Source: Prostheceraeus crozeri (taxonomy: Eukaryota; Platyhelminthes; Polycladida; Euryleptidae). From it: DNA of 64,000 bases. Numbering within the stretch: the stretch's first letter is position 1; each line of letters starts with the position of its first letter. Both the position numbers and the translations under genes were made by a program. The DNA is taken from positions 96,653 to 160,652 of the forward strand of contig CAJQUW010004425.1 in NCBI GenBank assembly GCA_907163375.1, written 5' to 3'. Of this stretch, positions 33,136 through 46,029 are shown piece by piece. The notes under the pieces were generated by a model. It saw nothing but the letters and a program-made list of their open reading frames with translations. It was not told the DNA's origin and searched no databases.

Positions 33136-33969
33136 CATAGAGTAAGTATATTAGGTAGAGTGTTAACTTCGCATTTATTAAATCCCCAATGTGCGTACAC
33201 TTTCGATTTTATTAAATGAACTCCAGGGGGATACAGTCGGAATTGTTTCCAAATGTGAGATAAGCACATTTATGCATAGTTTTGAAGAAATTACAACGGA
33301 ATTGAACTCATGATTATAATACAAAAGGAATGATGGTATTTTTCAGATTCTCAGTGTTATGACAGCCTTGGAGAGGCAATGTTTGTTAAATTAGCAACTC
33401 AATGAACTGCTATTACTTTCATGCTGAACCTCAAGAGAATCTTCCTGAGCGAAATCATATCATAAGCAACCTGCCACTAGTAGAGCAAAATAACATAATC
33501 AAAGACAATATTTAATTAACTTTGAAAGATGTAAATGGGTCCACATCACCATTTAGATTCAAGAAATGAAACATGAATTTAGCGATTCATAAAATCATTC
33601 CGGTGAAAATTGAATTAAAAACTTGAAATCTCAGGCAAGAAAGCACGAATAATATCGCGACTTTTTCATAAAGACTTCGGTTCATGAAATTCCCTTGATA
33701 ATCAGATTAATTTCCGCTTAGTTATGGTGCTTATTAGCAAATATTCATTCCTTTTGATATCCAACTTGTTTCATACTACTTATGTAGGGACGTCATCTCG
33801 GTAATACATAAATTGGCAAAATTTTGACTTTTTTTAAAATTGCTCAAATAATTTTTTGGACCACTGGAACGTAATCTCCGCAAGAAACTGAATCTTTTCA
33901 TATGAAAATTTTCACTGCATATAGATACTTTTTTGAGTAAACACTCTACCTATATATATTTACTCTATG
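33136..33969. mobile_element. MITE-like element, copy 2, with 7/8 TSD
   Basis: The ends are inverted repeats of about 35 bp beginning CATAGAGTAA and containing AGGTAGAGTGTT. The flanks GTGATGTA (33128-33135) and GTGATGTC (33970-33977) differ in one of eight bases, pointing to hAT-type mobilisation. It has inserted into the retrotransposon tail on its left. It is homologous to 2277-3065. No coding capacity. Confidence 0.8.
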
Positions 33970-33977
33970 GTGATGTC

Positions 33978-35758
33978 TAAAAGTCCATTCACACCGGACG
34001 CGACGCGTCCAACAAAAATACCTGCTCTCACTGAGCCGCGTGGCGAGGAGGGGAAGGGAGAATGGAGAGGGGGCAACTACAAATACCATATAATTGTGGA
34101 CACTTCTCATTGCTAAATAATTAACATATTTATATTCCTTGTGTTACATGCATTCGAACGAGCCGAAACAAGACACCATAATATGACACTTTTTTGATAT
34201 TTAAATGACGTACTCAGTTTTCAGAATTTACGTGAAATCAGATGCAACATTTCAATCGTAATGACTCGAAAATGGTGTCTAAGCGACACATTCTCGAGGA
34301 AATACAGATACATTTTACGTTAGATCTACGAGCGTGAACAAAGTGTGATGCAATCATGTTCTTAGATCTGCAAGTTTCATCAGACGAGAACAAGCCGTTA
34401 TGAATTGAAGCGTTGCTATAGGGGCAGTCTATTTAGAGCAATATCCAGCAAATTCCATAATGAGTTTTGGTTGACGAACAGTCTAGAAAATAGTCTCAAT
34501 CTGAGAAGAGCACTGAGTTCAGTATGACATGGCGACAAAAAAGGCATTCCGTCCTGTTAATTTTCGTTTAGTAAATCCGAATCTGCAGAAATTTTTCTCT
34601 TGAGTATCAAAATCTATAAGTTGTGGATGCCGTGATTTGAAGGAATGTCAGATCAAATATTTCACTGCTAATACTATTCACAAAAACCAAGTGAAATCAA
34701 TCCATTTGTCAAACTGTCAACACAGTTATAAGCTATATCGACTGTTGTCACGCACTGCGATGAGCAAGAGCGATACAAGCGAGCATTTTCAATGAGAAAT
34801 AATGACTGTGGTTTGCAAAATATATACCACCATCGTCTTCTTCGTGAAATTTCCTTCTAAATAAAGTGTGTTTCAACTAAATTGGTTAAGAATTCTGCGA
34901 TCTGCGTCAAAGAAACGATATGAAACCTTTTGATGACTTCATCACAATGCTTGAAGGAGTGGCGAACAATTAAAGACAGATGAAAGAGACCGACATTGCA
35001 AAAGTTATTTTTTCCGATTGCAAATGAAGTAATGCATACTTTCGAGTGATTGACATTGCAAATTAATCGTTAGGATATGACCATTGCTATAAAATACATA
35101 ATTTTGCGAAAACTGATCGTTTGATATTTCACATTTGTAAGGAATATGGTTTTAAGGACGCGCACATAATTTGCACATTTTCATTCATAGGGTGACAAGT
35201 GGCCCCGGGACCTGTTTGAGATGGTGATGTCGCTATCAGGGAGCGTTGCAAACCAGGGGTGACATGGCCAGTCTCGAGGGTGGGGAGAAAGCGCAGGCTT
35301 CGGCGATGTGCAACAAGATTCCCGTATAGCGTTGTGTTAACCAATTCTGTCGCCACCGGAACACAGCTACGACACTGTAGCTACCCAAAACATCAAGACG
35401 AGTACGTTTGCGAACAGGCCAAGTTCGAGGGGTACTGCAGATTTGTAGACCTTGCGATAAACAGAGCAGAGCACGAAACTCCCGTGATAGAATGACCAAT
35501 CCCATCGAGGCCATCGACATGGCACCAAGCCACACCCCGGAGGTATCCGCCGCCTGGGAGATCAGACGAACTTTGTCACGGATGGAGGCTGCCCCCCGAA
35601 GTTATGTGCGTTGTTTCCTATGGATTGAGGTGGTAAGGTGATGTTGAAGCTCTGAAGGTCAGCAGCGAGGATATCATCAGCATTGACACAACTAGTAGTC
35701 TTTAAGGTTTCCACAGCATTCACCATCCCCGGCACAAAATCATCTTATTCTCAGTGTC
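33978..35758. other. Gene-free host sequence
   Basis: Positions 35200-35640 are somewhat GC-richer with open frames on both strands (35129-35535 minus, 35259-35641 plus) but no recognisable family. This may be an older retroelement fragment contiguous with the tail at 35759. Confidence 0.35.
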
Positions 35759-36076
35759 TTGGAGTACAATTGTCCTTTGATGGTTGGTATGTCAGCAACT
35801 GATTCCTCTTTACTAGAAAGAATTAGAAGATGCTGTCACCGCATCATTTGTGGAAGTGAGTGTGTCTCAAAATGCCTACCATCGATAGGTGGTAGGAGAA
35901 CATCGAAAACTTTGAAACTTTTTTGCTCTTGCTTGAATCCGTCTCATGGGCGTCACAAATTTGTGCCACGGCAACTGAGATACTCGAAGAAGGTCTTATC
36001 ACCTCTATGTCGCACCAGGAAGTGTGCTCAGACCTTTTTTCCAAGCTGCACTCACCTATACAAGAAGAACTCGTAA
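35759..36076 (+). pseudogene. C-terminal tail of another non-LTR element
   Basis: The 105-codon frame contains LLERIRRCCHRIICG, then SKCLPSIGGRRTSKTLKLF and a C-terminal CRTRKC segment. The spacing 'LERVQRR-CRIIxG ... LPS-E-RR ... LF ... P-CRT' is typical of the end of CR1/L2/jockey-type reverse transcriptase ORFs. No catalytic part remains. Confidence 0.5.
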
Positions 36077-37307
36077 GCCTCGCTTGTAAAACGTTTTTCT
36101 TCGGTTTTTGACCTACGTTGACTTAATGATTTTTGTTTGTGTGCATCTGCATTTCTGTAAAGATTGATTTTCAGTTATTCAATAAACGCATTATTATTAA
36201 AAGCATCCATGTCACACAGAAGACGTCTCACGCGTGGCCCAGCTTCAGCACAACCTATCTTAGCATTCATTTCTACAGTGCACTAAATCAGCATGAAATA
36301 GAATGAGAGTCTGCAACGGACGAATATAATTTTGCACTATTTCCTTGACTTGAAATAAAGTTCGCTTACCATGCAAAAGAAGAAAAAAGTCTAGGGTTTT
36401 CAACAACAACTGGTTGTGTTACAATGCCGATGCCAATGATGCATGCACGATTTTTCGGTATTATTCTTATCAGAGTAACCGATCACAAAAGAAGTTGCTG
36501 AAGTGAGATTAAATTACATGTGATAATAATTTAGCATCTATTATGCACTGCTTTCTCTGGTCCAATCCAATGGGATCCTTATGTATGCCAAAATACAAAA
36601 CTACATGTAATTATAGTCTCAAGTTATGCCACTTCAACTTGCTGTGTAATTTATATATATCTAGAAATCTCATTAAATCCCCCTATTCTGCGCCCTGATA
36701 ATAAATCGAACATCGTGCTTTTATGGAGATAAGGTGCGGAATTCATTTATTTATGCAAATAGATTATATGAAATGGCCAGTGTTGGGCGTCGCTAACCCA
36801 AACGCGGTGGCATATATAAATATGCCAGGCAACTTGACTCCATTTATGTTTCATTTTAACCGTGAAAACCCATTTTTCGGATCATTTCTTTTTGACAAAA
36901 CATAACTTAGAGCGATGTTCAAGATTTGTGATGTGAAATCACTTTTTTCAATTTCGTCCATTTGGCGGAAATTGCAAATCGTTTGGAACATCAAAATCGT
37001 TTTGGTAAGTTGAGCAAAATATTCAACTTTGAACTTTCATGATCTGTTCGTGTCCATGTATGTTTTATTTGGCGTAATTTCTAACCCTGTGCACCCGTCT
37101 GACATTCAAATTCGACTTAATTCAGTGGCAATGCAGCAATACGGACTGGAATATATACTCATTGACAAAATTTTTGAAACATTTACTTCTTTAACTTCTT
37201 TCTTTTTGACTGGTATATATGCATGTATGTATGATACCTTGATAATTTAGTCACAATCTCCACCAAGTCGCTAGCACAGAACAACAACGCATGTAGCAGA
37301 TTCAACT
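36077..37307. other. Gene-free host sequence
   Basis: AT-rich sequence with no supported gene or element end. Confidence 0.4.
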
Positions 37308-38333
37308 TTAATAGCGCGTGTGCCCCCCTCCAACTCCAATACATTCAGTAATCCGAGATGGCATGGATTCACAAAGTTTCTGAATGAAGGATGTTTCAAG
37401 GAGAAGCCACTGCTCTGCCAGTCTTTCAGAGAGAATTTTCAGGGACACTGGTGGAAGTGAATAGCGGTCTCTCACTCGCCGTCCAAGCTCGTCCCATACT
37501 TGTTCAATGGATGACAAGTCAGGTGAGCGTGCAGGCCAGTCAAGGGTTTGAATGTTTTATCTCCTAACAGTGGCAATGACAGCCGAGGAGCGATGTGGTC
37601 TTGCGTTGTCGTCTTGGAAGACGAGATCCTCCACCCTGACCACTGGGGCAACAACAGGAAGCACAATTTCATTGAGATACCTCTCTCCAGTCAACGTGCC
37701 TTTGATGATGACTGCTGTCGTTCGTCCGCCATGCCAAATGCCACCCCACAGCATAACACTTCCACCACCATATAAGTCGTGTTCTTTAATACAGCATGGG
37801 ACAAAGCGTTCACATGGAAGACGATGCATTCTGACACGACCGTCATTGAAATCCAGAGTGAATATCGATTCATCGGTCCACAAGACTTTCTGCCAGTGAT
37901 GGTCATTCCATGAGCGATGGGCATCACACCAGGCAACTCGTCTTCTGCGGTGCTCAAAACTCAATGGAATTAGGACAGCTGGTCGTCGCGATTGAATTCC
38001 AGCTTCTTGCAATCTTCGGTAAGCCGTTCGAACGCCACAGTCTACATTTGAGGCACTCTTCCAGTGTACGACTAGCTTTGGGACTGACACAATTCTATTC
38101 CTCTTTGCAGCTAAAACTAGACGTGCGTCTGTCCTTCCTGCAGACTTTCTTGGTCGACCAGATCCCTTCTTCTTTTTAACATCTCCTTCTGCTTTCCATC
38201 GACACCACCACCTCCAAGCAACGACTCTCGATAGTTTCAGCTTTTCGGCAACACTCGCACAACTTCTACCACAACGAATCATTCCAACAGCCATACCTCT
38301 AGTAAACTGATCGTGTGCCATTTTGTTTGACAA
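37308..38333 (-). pseudogene. Tc1-like DDE transposase with one internal stop
   Basis: The region holds 341 codons from the ATG at 38333, a normal Tc1 transposase length. It has an N-terminal helix-turn-helix region with KKGSGRPRKS (about residue 56) as the linker. The catalytic residues are aspartate in VLWTDESIF, aspartate in FQDDNARPH, and glutamate in SSIEQVWDELGRR. The only interruption is a TAA at 37557-37559, between the second aspartate and the glutamate, with the frame unchanged across it. I could not place the terminal inverted repeats with confidence. Confidence 0.9.
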
Positions 38334-40049
38334 AAGCTGGATTTCAGTTCACGTTTATGTTCAATTTGTAAAAGCAATTGTGACAGTTGTACAGTTGTTA
38401 TACAGGAAGACGGTTATAAACTCTGAAATCGATAAAGAATAATTGCATGGGAGAAGTCGGACGTCAGAATTTATCGATGGCAATGCGCAACGATGTTAGT
38501 AGGCCTATAAACCATTGGATATTCACACCTAAGCAGCTGCTGAGCCTAGGCTCAAGGTTTTTCACGAACGAAGTGCTACAAATGCGGTGTGGCATTGTGC
38601 GACAAGTGTCTCAAAGCATGCTACCTTTGAAGACTTATTTCATGACGACATGAACTGTTGAGCATGCACACCTAAACAAGATTGTCGTTTTACATAGTAA
38701 ATAAGGCCTACTAAAGAGAAAATGACTGACATAGGTGCATATGTGTAATACATGTGTATCTGCATGAGAGCTTAAGAATGCGTTATACACTGATGAAAGA
38801 TCTGTTTTATATCATAAAACAATAACACAAATTATTTTTTGAATAAAACTACAAGTAAAAATTGTAAATTATACATTGCTCTTACTTAAATTTGATTTAC
38901 ACATATCCTACATGCAACTGAATAATACATCAAAGCAGTTGCTATGAATAATGGACGTGCAAAATGAAATTTGAAATGCACCAGCATGATGTTCGCACCA
39001 GACAAACTGCTCTTATTGCAGTTTTATAAAGTTCAGTACTTCAATTTTGCCATCTTTCGATGCCATCTTCGAAATCGATCCGAAATGTCTCATATCCATT
39101 ATATACATAAAAATGTTCATGCTTTGTGATGTTTCAAGCTATGTTTTATTGATATAATTCGAAATATGCAGAGAAATCACAGCCGCGTTTAATGGGTTAA
39201 CTCCAAAATTACTTCCGCTGATTGTCATAATTTGATCCGATAATTCCTACTCCGTTGCTTTTAAAAAGTGCAACGCAAAATGAAGTTGAACCTTTAATTC
39301 GCTGCCCGTTAGATGATTTTTGACACATATACGTAGCTTACTCGATCTGTTTGGTGGGGTCAAGACAGATTAGAGTTGATCTAATAATTTCATTAAAATA
39401 TGTTTTCTATTATTTAAAAATTGCAATGTGATGCTATGCCAATTGTATCAATGAAAAAATCCAATTGAAGAAATTAAGTAAAATTTAAGTTTAAATGATG
39501 GTAAAATCTGATAATCAAATCGCTTCTAAAAAAAGGCAACCGATTCGGAAACTGACATAGTAATAAAAAATCGGAACTTATTATTTTCAAATCAGATGAT
39601 CGATTCGGACTTCAGCTGGTGAATCGGATAATAGGTAATCGGACTTTTAATTTTTCGAATAGCACCAACCTCTGTGAATTTAATCTGCAACCATTACTCA
39701 CGCATTTTAAAGTTCTCTAGTCTGTGGAGCTCTCTGAAAGTACATATTACTCAGTACAACAATTAACAAAAAACAAGACTCATTTGTCGTGTCAAAAAAA
39801 GACAGGCTGTTTTGTGCTCATTCATGATGACAACATAATAACTTTAGTTAGCTTCTTGTTATGTCCACGACGAGCTCTCATTTTAGTTCTTTGGTTGTAA
39901 GATAAAATTGATTATAAGTTTTAATTTATTCCCTTCAAAAGCTGGGTCGGCTAGCCCTTAAATGTATTTCGTTTTCTACTCTATACTGGGGTGGGTTACT
40001 CTATGCTATTAGTATTAACTTGTATTAATTCGCTCTTGACTTTAAGTTA
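38334..40049. other. Gene-free host sequence
   Basis: Apart from the short 5' flank of the Tc1-like gene, I see nothing recognisable. Confidence 0.4.
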
Positions 40050-40057
40050 CCTAATTA

Positions 40058-40883
40058 CAGTGGCGGCTCGTGCAGTCCTGCACATGTGGGGCGCAATACA
40101 AACGTCTTCATCTTAGCCCATCATCTACTACGGTCTCTGCTATATTTCATGTACGCCTATGTAAATGCCTGTTTATGACATGATAAGCCTCACTGCAAAT
40201 ATACTACTGTGGTCCTTCATAATGACATTATTTTCGGAAGCCTACTTAAAAACAAAATCATCGCTCGAACACTTCCAAGTTAAGTAAAGAAAGAAAAAAA
40301 TTGAATTTGATAACAGAAAACGGCATGAAATGTAAAAACGACTTCATTTGTCATTTTCATTTATTCAAAGATAAAGCAATTCATTAAAACATATGCAATC
40401 TGATTCATTTTCAGTCGACACAGTGAGACACAGTTATGATTGAAAGTGCTTCGCCAGTCCAGTTAAGGCTTGTATACACGCATCAGAATAACATAAGTTT
40501 GACCAGAATCTGACTTCCCAACGCACGCGCGGCGTTACCTAATCAGAATGTACGAAAGCGAGCCAGAGGGACTTTTTGAGAGCGCCCCATCCATGCATTG
40601 TTTACGCGTGCGAAGCTGCTAAAAAATCTTCGATGTATGCAGATGTATGATCAGCAAAACATGTATGAATCAAGGCGCACAGACTGTGCGCCCCATCCGG
40701 TAGAAGAGAGGGAGAGTGACGTCTGAATGAGTCACTGAACCACGCTTCGAATGTGTTTAGCAGTGCAGGTTGATAGTTCAATTCAGTCTATCAGATCAGT
40801 TGCGTTTCAGCGCAATGTTCTGCGTAAATAATTTTCTTTGATGCAATAATTTTTAATGGAGGGCTGCGCACATGGCCCCACTG
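40058..40883. mobile_element. hAT-type non-autonomous element with perfect 8-bp TSD
   Basis: It begins CAGTGGCGGCTCGTGC and ends GGCCCCACTG. CCTAATTA is duplicated exactly at 40050-40057 and 40884-40891. The left end closely resembles that of the hAT element in the Polinton protease (13529), so they may be relatives. No transposase frame is visible. Confidence 0.82.
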
Positions 40884-40891
40884 CCTAATTA

Positions 40892-41149
40892 TTTGCACGG
40901 TTCTCCGCTAGGGCGGTTGTTTAACTTTGGTATATTCGATTTCCTGGATCCTTCGAATTTTTTAACGTGTCGTGTTTTAATTTAATTTCAAAAGTTGGAA
41001 TTCTGTGAACAGGATCAAAGGAGGCCCTCCGAAGCCAACCTTAATATCAATGCAGACATTGCAAGCAAACTTTGTGATTGTGAACACCCGAGTTTTGATT
41101 GTAATTTCACAATAAACTCATAAATATTCTAGATTCATTGACAGCAGAT
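40892..41149. other. Host sequence or Penelope-like flank
   Basis: No feature recognised. Related sequence may belong to the adjacent Penelope-like fragment. Confidence 0.3.
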
Positions 41150-41640
41150 CAAGAAAGACAAATACCGAATCCCTAATGTAAGCAAGCACATTCACAGTTG
41201 CTCAATTAATTATGATCCCCCATTTTATGTTATGCCTATCATGACATTATCCCCCCGATTGTGGAAAAATATATCGCGAAGAAGAGGAGAAAATTTGCAT
41301 AGAGATCCTTAAACCAAAATTGAATAAAACCTGATAAATACTTCACCTGCTGCGATTTCTTTGGTCCGGTGTACATATAGATATTTAATTCTACATGCTT
41401 CCCATAATTCTATATTTCTTAGTCTGTAAATCTATATCTCAATTCATGCTAATTCTGAATGCATTATTGAATGAAATATATTTCATTACAGCCCTTGAGA
41501 AGCCTTGAGAAAGGTGAAACCGGTTATGCCTCAATTGTTGTGTCTTCTCTTCCATACTTTCAAGTGTCGGTTTATTTTTAGTATATATTGCAAATATATA
41601 TATAACACAAGATGTAGTGTAACACAAATGGTAATACAAT
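41150..41640 (+). mobile_element. Penelope-like element 3' fragment (GIY-YIG end and terminal repeat), copy A
   Basis: The last coding part reads SINYDPPFYVMPIM and, after a frame change at a C6 run, KIYREEEKICIEILKPKLN followed by a stop at about 41330. 'E--I--LKP-LN' is the usual end of the GIY-YIG endonuclease of Penelope-like elements. A terminal repeat follows (about 41360-41590, starting TTTGGTCCGGTGTACATATAG), shared with copies B (inverted, 45460-45840) and C (46655-46880). It contains the conserved block GCCTTGAGAAAGGTGAAACC. Confidence 0.7.
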
Positions 41641-42295
41641 AACTAAAGGCTAAAAGTGAAAATCAACCAGATTCACAAAATGAATGAAGTCATATATAAC
41701 GTTCACTGTAAACCGTTGACTGACAATTGACAGACATTTATCCTACAAAATCTATTTTGTCGGTCATTGTTAGTTCTTGTAGCATGATTGCCACTGAACA
41801 CCTACAATATCTGACAAAAATCGACAAAATGAATAGCAATGAATTATAGTTTAAATTTTATCAAAAATTTAGGTAATTAATTAAATTATGTCAAAATAAA
41901 TCATGGTTTTGCCACGCAATGGTACTAATGGCCGAAAATTCAAGCAATCACTAATCGAGGAAATCAGTTAATATTCAACAGTTTTTGTTTAGTTAATTTG
42001 CATACAAAGCATCTGTTTCGATGTCGATGGAGAACCTACAAATTCGTCGGATATCGCAGGATATGGGAGGTGACAATCGTCGGTCTACGGTTTACAGTGT
42101 GCCGATCGATTTCACAACGTTGCTGTTTAGTGTCAAGGCACTAAATGAATCAACATTCAAATAGTGGAGGAATCATAATCATAACAGCAGCTTAAAAATT
42201 ATACATTTGCATAGAAATGTACCCCATATCACAATGATGGTCAACCATTCAATGAGGGATTCATTAAACAAATCAAATTCAAATGAAATGAAATG
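41641..42295. repeat. Sequence duplicated at 46925-47130
   Basis: Downstream of copy A, the words TAGTGTCAAGGCACTAAAT, CAACATTCAAA-TAGTGGAGGAATCAT and ATTTGCATAGAAATGTAC recur in the same order after copy C. The second copy lacks about 300 bp. The duplicated unit is therefore larger than the Penelope repeat, or this is part of the same element. Confidence 0.6.
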
Positions 42296-42299
42296 TTAA

Positions 42300-43254
42300 C
42301 CCTAGGACTACCAAGGTAACAGCCAACCTAGAATGGCCAACCTACATTTCAAGCTTCTATCTTGTAAATATTGTATGTATTAAGTCATGTATAAGTATAA
42401 GTTATGTTTTCTTCTAATATAATACTTGATCAGTCCTCTATTCGCTTGAAATGACTTGTCAAATAAAAATGAAAACGTTCATTGGTCAATGAAATGTACA
42501 TATTGTACACAAAGAAAAACATTTTTCAATTTTCAAAGCTAAATTTACATGGTGAAAATTAACTGAGGTCTTCTTCAACACATGACGAACAGATCTCAAT
42601 TGTGTGCACTTTGCACAGGAATTGTTGGCATCGAATACATTGCTTGGACGTGAGGGTGATATTCCGGCTCATTTTTCCCTCTGCGTGACACTTCATTCAG
42701 CGCTGTCTTTGAGAGAAAGTCGTTGTGCTCGGAATTTTCATGTGGCCTATTCGCCAGGCTCTCCATAGCTCGGATGATGCTATTTGACAGTCAAATCGGC
42801 GTCTGAATTTGAAGGTGGATGAATGGGAGTACAATTTCTTTGGATAATGAGTAAGGAAAATTTCTTCCGTGTCGACGTGAATTATTACCCATGTCCTCAG
42901 CATTCAGGCACACCATAGAGAAAGTGTTCAGACCAACGACATCATGCATGTTTTGGAAATGAACTTGAGGCCATCGCCTTACCATCGATCGCAAGGAGTA
43001 TTGCCTGTACATTTTGTCACACACATATACTCCACTCTTCGTTTTATTGTAAAAGAGCATGATATCTCTCTTTTTCTTTTGTTCTTCTTGAACATTTCGG
43101 TCATGATGCATAATACAATAGCATGGTGCATGATATAATAGCAGCTGTCAACTGAAAACTGAGGTAAATAACTAACTTGAGTTCCTTTCAGCATACATGT
43201 TACACAGATAGGATAAAAGTAACAAAACATGTTACATAGCGAGCTGCGGTTCAA
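42300..43254 (-). pseudogene. piggyBac-type transposase remnant with one TTAA end
   Basis: Minus-strand coding remnants contain a MLFYNKTKSGVYVCDKMYRQ-type segment (YN-TK-GVD-DxM in active members), with RRWPQVHFQN after it (about 43060-42970). The C-terminal cysteine-rich finger (CIRCQQFLCKVH then ICSSC) is at 42568-42642, and the stop is at 42559-42561. Frames shift between these pieces, and the third catalytic aspartate position reads V/Y. A TTAA followed by CCCTAGGACTACC at 42296-42312 is a plausible 3' end. I did not find the 5' end. Confidence 0.75.
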
Positions 43255-43428
43255 ACTTGCGCTTCGTGATCCTTCTAATCGCCTTCTTAACTTAACGTGC
43301 AGATTATCAGCTCCCTCAAAAACAATACATCAACCATGGGAACAATCAGTTTTCAAAGCTACGTGCAATTCATTCCAGATAAAAAGGAACTGGTCAAAAC
43401 TCTGATCGTCTCCTTTCAGTCAACACGG

Positions 43429-44343
43429 ATGTCGCCTCAACTTCTGACACTGGTTGTTTACCTCCTTTCTCTGCTTTATGTTGGAAATGGTAATCGCAAG
43501 TCGCGTCCGGTGGTACATCACATAAAGTGTGAAAATGTAGCATGTGATCTATTACCTAGCTCGACAAAAATAGAAATAATATACGATGGATGCATTAAGC
43601 GGCAATGCAGACTTCAGAAACTGTATAAAGTTCTTGAAACTGATCATAAGAGGAGATGCCTCAAGGAATACAAATCAGACAGATCTAAATGCAACACTAT
43701 TCGAAAAGAATTTTGGAGAATCAAGGAAAGCCTTTCTGCTACTGAAGCAAGTGGTGTGACTGAAAAGTGGAAAAATTCAAAAATGCCAGCTCGCACACAG
43801 TGTGAAGATGTAGCATGTGATCTATTACCTTGCTCGACAAACGTAACAACAGTATTCGATGGATGCATTACTTGGAAATGCAGACTTCGGAAACATTATA
43901 AAATGAATGAAGCTGATCGTTTTAAGAATTGCTTCAAGGAATACGAATCAGACAGACCTCAATGCAACACTATTCGAAAAGAATTTTGGAGAATCAAGGA
44001 AAGCCTTTCTGCTACTGAGGCAAGTGGTGTGACTGAAAAGTGGAAAAATTCAAAAATGCCAGCTCGCACACAGTGTGAAGATGTAGCATGTGATCTATTA
44101 CCTTACTCGACAAACGTAACAATAGTATTCGATGGATGCATTACTTGGAAATGCAGACTTCGGAAACATTATAAAATGAATGAAGCTGATCGTTTTAAGA
44201 ATTGCTTCAAGGAATACGAATCAGACATACCTCAATGCAACACTATTCGAAAAGAATTTTGTAGAATCAAGGAAAGCCTTTCTGCTACTGAAGCAAGTGG
44301 TGTGACTAAAAAGTGGAAAAATTCAAAAATGCCAGCATTGTAA
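43429..44343 (+). CDS. Secreted protein with three 92-residue cysteine repeats
   Basis: From the ATG at 43429 the product has a signal peptide (MSPQLLTLVVYLLSLLYVG). Three tandem repeats of about 92 residues (276 bp) follow, starting near 43517, 43793 and 44069. Each repeat has the cysteine pattern C-x4-VAC-x14-GC-x4-C, then later a C in (R/N)C-(L/F)KEY and one in CNTIRKEF. Each ends with SLSATEASGV. Repeats 2 and 3 are almost identical; repeat 1 is more divergent. I do not recognise the family. A pyrimidine-rich AG (CTCCTTTCAG, 43411-43420) just before the ATG could be a splice acceptor. The last repeat stops cleanly at TAA 44341-44343. Confidence 0.7.
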   Translation: MSPQLLTLVVYLLSLLYVGNGNRKSRPVVHHIKCENVACDLLPSSTKIEIIYDGCIKRQCRLQKLYKVLETDHKRRCLKEYKSDRSKCNTIRKEFWRIKESLSATEASGVTEKWKNSKMPARTQCEDVACDLLPCSTNVTTVFDGCITWKCRLRKHYKMNEADRFKNCFKEYESDRPQCNTIRKEFWRIKESLSATEASGVTEKWKNSKMPARTQCEDVACDLLPYSTNVTIVFDGCITWKCRLRKHYKMNEADRFKNCFKEYESDIPQCNTIRKEFCRIKESLSATEASGVTKKWKNSKMPAL

Positions 44344-45459
44344 AAGTACTCGGATGTGAAGTGAGAAATCGAAAGTGAATGATGATGTAATTTATTTCTT
44401 CTTAACATCGTACATATATTTAGGCTTCCAAGAAAATTAAAAAAATGAGACATGTGGACATTACTTCATTTTCCGCCTATGTCGCTTAACTGAATTCCAA
44501 GAAAATCAACAAAATTGAAGGACTCAGTAAGAGACTTGATACAAACTGATTGATGATAGGTCATGAAACAAAATCGCATATATGGGTGTATGCTTAGTGT
44601 AAATGGTATGGGATTCCATAAATGTGGATGTTTCTTTTGCTCTTACTATTGAAATGGATTATCCGGAGTGTGTAAACCTGAGCCTGATAACTGCCAAATG
44701 CATGATTAATGGGGGTGGAATTTTACTTCGTGCTACATTTGAACTTCTAGTGCTTTCATCTTTATTATATTTTTGAAATAATGAAAGGGACACGTGGCAT
44801 TATCGATGTCTGAACTACTATATTTATATCATGAATATATTGATATAATACATGTTGTTATGGATATAATACATGGAGAGTTTTTGGTAACGCAATGTTT
44901 GTGTAAATCACAAAATTGACATAATTCGAAACGCATACAAGTTTTTGTAATCGTCGTGTCGTATACATGTTGGGATTTATGAATGAGTGTAAAAAATGCT
45001 TTCAATGAAATATTTAAATTTCAATTGTATTAACTAGGAAAATTTCCGCTTAAATTTTCGTGATTTTTATGTGTTGTCATTACCGAGTTTAAATTGATTA
45101 CTCATTTCCATCCGTTCTGCAGTTTAATCATGATTTTCAGCAAGATTATTTAATACCTGTGCGATCTAAATGGTAAAAGCATGTAATTGTTGAATAACAT
45201 TGTCATATTAGCTTTTGATATATGCCTACAATAGATGTTCAAAATGATCGCCATTGTTCCTCTGTAAGCAAAGCGTGTGATCGATGAAGGAATTATGAAC
45301 CGATTCCAACTTTGCAGAAGACATAGAACTAACCGCTAAATTGATATTTTTTTCAGAGAAGACTTACCTCGTTTAGTGTGTCCTGGGCTCCCTAGAAGAA
45401 GAAATCAAACAGGTCGATTTCCGGGGACCGTGGCAGGCAATTGGTATCAAAACCACGTT
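44344..45459. other. Gene-free host sequence
   Basis: AT-rich 3' flank of the repeat-protein gene, with nothing else recognised. Confidence 0.4.
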
Positions 45460-46015
45460 AATTTAAATTCCTTAATGCAACACATAAGAGCCACGAAAAT
45501 TATGTTCACATGGCATAGTACTCACATCCACTTTTAGTACGCTTATTTTTCGCATACATATAGGCCCATAACACATATACGAAAAATGAACGCACCAAAA
45601 ATGGAAATGAATACTATAAATAAACCGACACTTGAAAGTATGGAAGAGAAAGCACAATAATTGAGGCACAACCGGTTTCACCTTTCTCAAGGATTCTCAA
45701 GGGCTATAATGAAAAAAATGGCATGAATTGAGATGTAGATTAACAGACTAAGAAATATAGAATTATGGGAAGCATGTAGAATACATATCTATATGTACAC
45801 CGGACCAAAGAAATCGCAGCAGGTGAAGTACTTATCAGGTTTTATTCAATTTTGGTTTAAGGATCTATGCAAATTTTCTCCTCTTCTTCGCGATATATTT
45901 TTCCACAATCGGGGGGATAATGTCATGATAGGCATAACATAAAATGGGGGATCATAATTAATTGAGCAACTGTGAATGTGCTTGCTTACATTAGAGATTC
46001 GGTATTTGTTCTCCT
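45460..46015 (-). mobile_element. Penelope-like element 3' fragment, copy B (inverted)
   Basis: It is the reverse complement of the 41170-41590 type sequence. It has the GIY-YIG C-terminal coding end (about 46000-45850, with the same G6/C6 run) followed by the terminal repeat, including the GAGAAAGGTGAAACC block (about 45675). It lies head-to-head with copy C, a layout common for Penelope-like insertions. Confidence 0.7.
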
Positions 46016-46029
46016 TTATCTGCTGTCTA

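Noticed and set aside
35129-35641. A coding gene in a GC-richer patch
   Set aside because: Frames overlap on both strands, none has a recognisable domain; possibly retroelement debris.
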